Below the pieces are notes generated by a model. It made no database searches, was not told the DNA's origin, and was given only the letters and a program-made list of their open reading frames with translations. From Desulfobacteraceae bacterium (GTDB lineage: Bacteria > Desulfobacterota > Desulfobacteria > Desulfobacterales > Desulfobacteraceae), in NCBI GenBank assembly GCA_023140455.1, contig JAGLLQ010000214.1, positions 1-7,153 on the forward strand: 7,153 nucleotides of DNA. Direction: 5' to 3'. Both the position numbers and the translations under genes were made by a program. Of the stretch, positions 4,813-7,153 are shown piece after piece; the first letter of the stretch is position 1; each line of letters starts with the position of its first letter.

Positions 4813-6087
4813 TTGACTAAAATGCCACCTAAATATAAAGTACAATTAAATTCGAATTTAATTGTAGAGGTGTGCATGAAAGGTAATATTTATACTCGCC
4901 AAAAATGTAATATATGTGGAGGGAAGCTTACCCATAATGAAAGACGGAACGGATGTTTTTGCGAAAAGCATCCCAAAGAAAGAGCTTCAGGTCAATTTTA
5001 TATTAAATTTGGTAAAGATATTAACAAACGATTTAAGACCTATGAAAAATCGGCGCGATATCTGACAGGATTGCGTTATGAAACAGATGCAGGGAAATTT
5101 GATGTCAGAGATCATATGTCTGGTAAACCTCTTAGTTTTTTTAATCAGGCAAAAGAGTATCTGCAATTTAAGAAGACGCAGAACCTTTCTACATACAGGG
5201 CTGTTGAACGCTATATAAATAGAGCTGTTGATTTTTTTGGGGATCAGAATGTAAAACATATTAAAAAGAAAAATATTAATCAATTCTTACAATCCCTTCC
5301 TAATATTTCAGAAAAAACCAGAGCGAATTATGCTTCTCAGATCAGAGATTTTTATTATAATTTTTTATATGAAGAAGAAGAAATATTGACTCTTGTTGAC
5401 TTGCCCAAAATGCCAAAAATAGAATTCGAGCTTGGTTTTAGAAAAATTATTGGTATTGAAACAAGGGAAAAAATTGTTGATCAGTTTAAAAAGAATACCT
5501 ACAAAAAGAATCCAAAATTATGGTTGGCTATTGATATTCTTTGTGCTTATAACAATTTGAGACCGGGAGATCTGCCAAGATTAAAAGAAGGTGATATTGA
5601 TTTAGAATATGGTGTGATGACTTTTTGGAGGCCAACTAAATCAAAAAGGAAAAAAACTCCCAAAGTAATTAGAATCAGAATGTTGGATTACCATATAGAA
5701 GAGTTTAAAAAATTGAAAAAAGAATTCCCTGCAACAGATAGTATGATCTTTTTCAGGCATACAGCATTAAGCGGTAGAAAAGCAGATACACCATTGAGCG
5801 AAAACTATCTTTATAAACAATGGAAAAAAGCTTGTGCTGATCTTGGAATATATGATCTTGATTTATATGGTGGAACAAGGCATTCAACTACAACAGCTAT
5901 TGCAAAAGAATTAGGTAAAGATAGGGCAAGAAAATTTTCAGGTCATCATACTGATAAAGCATTTGATCGATATTGCCAAATTGGTGATGAAGACACTTTT
6001 GATTCAGCTCAGATTATGGCAAGAATTCGAGGCAAGGTTATTAATTTTTCTAAGAATAATGATTATGTGACTACAAATAAAAAATAG
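4813..6087 (+). CDS. Tyrosine recombinase (integrase) with N-terminal zinc-ribbon-like segment
   Basis: A site-specific recombinase that would integrate and excise the element at the adjacent tRNA. In the 424-aa frame from TTG 4813, the catalytic set is R250 (NNLRPGDL), a lysine in the RPTKSKRKK hairpin, R356 (YGGTRHS), H378 (SGHHT) and nucleophile Y387 (FDRYC). The usual histidine three residues before the second arginine is glycine. An N-terminal C32-x2-C35 ... C48-x-C50-x2-H53 cluster looks like a zinc ribbon, followed by a SAM-like core-binding domain (about 110-200). Two starts compete: TTG 4813 after AGAAGGA (4802-4808), and ATG 4876 after GAGG (4867-4870), which would give 403 residues and begin MKGNIYTRQKC. 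Both keep the cysteine cluster. The stop TAG overlaps the Shine-Dalgarno of the next gene, so integrase and HEPN protein are probably co-transcribed. Confidence 0.93.
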   Translation: MTKMPPKYKVQLNSNLIVEVCMKGNIYTRQKCNICGGKLTHNERRNGCFCEKHPKERASGQFYIKFGKDINKRFKTYEKSARYLTGLRYETDAGKFDVRDHMSGKPLSFFNQAKEYLQFKKTQNLSTYRAVERYINRAVDFFGDQNVKHIKKKNINQFLQSLPNISEKTRANYASQIRDFYYNFLYEEEEILTLVDLPKMPKIEFELGFRKIIGIETREKIVDQFKKNTYKKNPKLWLAIDILCAYNNLRPGDLPRLKEGDIDLEYGVMTFWRPTKSKRKKTPKVIRIRMLDYHIEEFKKLKKEFPATDSMIFFRHTALSGRKADTPLSENYLYKQWKKACADLGIYDLDLYGGTRHSTTTAIAKELGKDRARKFSGHHTDKAFDRYCQIGDEDTFDSAQIMARIRGKVINFSKNNDYVTTNKK

Positions 6088-6099
6088 GAATTAATCATC

Positions 6100-7044
6100 A
6101 TGAAAGAAAAAATCTACAATCTTTATTATATAATAGAAAACGAGCTTATCCAACGATTAGGAGCAGTAGAACATACTCTATCTGGAAGTGATAAGGAGAA
6201 GACTGATTTCTTGCAAATCAATGTTGAAAAAGACTTACAAAATATAAAATACTTCCCTGTCCCTGATAGGTTCCAGCTTGTAGATGAATCGTCAAGTACA
6301 ACAATTAAAGGTATTTTAAGGCTTGAAACATTTAATAGGCTTCAAGAAGTTGGTAAGGCATATGAACTGTTTAGTGAAGTGTTTGATTACTATGATACTA
6401 TCCGAGAACCTTTAATTTGTTACACTGGTGTCAAAAATGGCAAGCCTATTGTAGACTATATACGAAATATTTTTAATAATGAAAAATTATGTTCTCAGAT
6501 CCATTTCCACTCAGCCCCTGACTACTTAATAAAATACATAGATGACAAAGGTTTCCATATCGATGAGTTACTTAATGATGATTTCATGAAAGCTATAAAA
6601 CTTCTTTTCAATAAAGGGCATTATATTAGTGCAACAAAGTTGTTGTTATCAGCAATAGATAGTTTTGCATTTCTTGAATTTGGAGATGAAAAGAATATTT
6701 TTAAGATTTGGGTCGATCAATTCTTAAATTTGAAGGAATTACAAATTACAGCAGATGAGATTTGGGAATTAAGAAATTCGATTCTGCATATGACGAATTA
6801 TGAATCAAGGAAAGTATCTAAAGGCCAAATTAAAAAATTGATCATATGGATTGTAGATGTAGAAAGCAATTTGCCAAATGAAACAAGCGATGGAAAATAT
6901 ATTAATATTAATAAACTTTATTTTGAAACGGCCAATGCTATTGAAAAATGGATAACTTCAATGAAAGATATTGAATCGTTTATAAAACGCTATGATTTAA
7001 TTATTTCAGATTCAAGATATTCAAAAGTGGTTTTTAAAGAATAA
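6100..7044 (+). CDS. HEPN-like protein with RX4H motif, candidate ribonuclease effector
   Basis: The 314-aa protein has a helical C-terminal region (about 160-265) that reads as a HEPN domain. A helix with A185-I-D187 (LLLSAIDSFAFLEFG) is followed by FKIWVDQFL and then the signature R225-N-S-I-L-H230 in IWELRNSILH. The R-N ... H pattern is the RX4-6H catalytic motif of HEPN ribonucleases, which are common in toxin-antitoxin, Abi and CRISPR effectors. Residues 1-150 are not recognised. The ATG at 6100 follows AGGAA (6086-6090), which overlaps the integrase stop; the gap between the genes is 12 bases. It lies between the integrase and the tRNA attachment site, a typical cargo position. No nucleotidyltransferase antitoxin is adjacent on the tRNA side before the tRNA; the one in this window lies 6 kb away. 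The RNase role is inferred from the motif. Confidence 0.75.
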   Translation: MKEKIYNLYYIIENELIQRLGAVEHTLSGSDKEKTDFLQINVEKDLQNIKYFPVPDRFQLVDESSSTTIKGILRLETFNRLQEVGKAYELFSEVFDYYDTIREPLICYTGVKNGKPIVDYIRNIFNNEKLCSQIHFHSAPDYLIKYIDDKGFHIDELLNDDFMKAIKLLFNKGHYISATKLLLSAIDSFAFLEFGDEKNIFKIWVDQFLNLKELQITADEIWELRNSILHMTNYESRKVSKGQIKKLIIWIVDVESNLPNETSDGKYININKLYFETANAIEKWITSMKDIESFIKRYDLIISDSRYSKVVFKE

Positions 7045-7060
7045 ACTTTTCAACTGCACC

Positions 7061-7102
7061 ATTCCCGCACCAATAAGAAAAGGGGAATAAAACAATTTTA
7101 TT
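7061..7102. terminator. Weak stem-loops between the HEPN gene and the tRNA
   Basis: ATTCCC (7061-7066) pairs with GGGAAT (7083-7088) over a 16-base loop. AATAAAA (7086-7092) pairs with TTTTATT (7096-7102) over CAA, with A/T runs on both sides. They could end transcription from both the HEPN gene and the converging tRNA, but neither is a strong intrinsic terminator. Confidence 0.3.
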
Positions 7103-7122
7103 TAATCATTTCAAGAGCTTAA

Positions 7123-7153
7123 TGGCACGCCCGGAGGGATTCGAACCCCCGGC
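7123..7153 (-). tRNA. 3' end of a tRNA, probably tRNA-Arg (5' part beyond window)
   Basis: Read on the minus strand, the last 31 bases give a T-arm with stem GGGGG, loop TTCGAAT and stem CCCTC (one G-T pair). The 3' acceptor strand CGGGCGT, discriminator G and an encoded CCA follow. The acceptor sequence implies a 5' end like ACGCCCG or GCGCCCG, which is most typical of bacterial tRNA-Arg; the anticodon is outside the window, so the isotype is a guess. Its 3' end points toward the integrase, so it is the likely attachment site. Confidence 0.92.

Noticed and set aside
4987..5283. Minus-strand 98-aa frame.
   Set aside because: It is antisense to the core-binding part of the integrase and has no supporting start site or motif.

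Overview
The window is an AT-rich stretch of bacterial DNA. The few GC-rich patches (1887-2064, 3552-3580 and the tRNA at the right edge) stand out sharply. The tRNA encodes its own CCA end and the genes use Shine-Dalgarno sites, which fits a low-GC proteobacterium or a relative such as Desulfobacterota. The sequence alone does not settle the lineage. The content is that of the tRNA-proximal end of an integrative mobile element.

Layout, left to right. A minus-strand two-gene unit comes first: an HD-domain phosphohydrolase (271-1356), then a polymerase-beta-type nucleotidyltransferase (260 to beyond the left edge) that no ORF prediction over about 80 codons would show intact because it is cut by the window. 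The two are joined by an unusual double stop/start overlap. An 835-bp gene-free region (1357-2191) follows. It holds a probable promoter with an overlapping dyad for the HD gene, a long imperfect inverted repeat of about 190 bp, and a small palindrome plus a possible leader ORF in front of the next gene. Then four plus-strand genes run in the same direction: an unrecognised 295-aa protein (2192-3079), a Rep_trans-like replication initiator/relaxase (3256-4761), a tyrosine recombinase with an N-terminal zinc-ribbon-like segment (4813-6087), and a HEPN-like protein with an RX4H motif (6100-7044). The right edge carries the 3' end of a minus-strand tRNA, probably tRNA-Arg.

How it fits together. 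The tRNA 3' end faces the integrase, as expected when an element has integrated into a tRNA gene. The integrase would excise and insert the element. The Rep protein would nick a GC-rich hairpin that lies inside its own coding sequence and drive replication or transfer of the excised circle. The HD/nucleotidyltransferase pair and the HEPN protein look like cargo. Nucleotidyltransferases, HD phosphohydrolases and HEPN proteins are all recurrent parts of anti-phage and toxin-antitoxin systems, so these are the best candidates for an undescribed defence function. That function is inferred from family membership and position, not shown directly. The other end of the element is not seen in the window.
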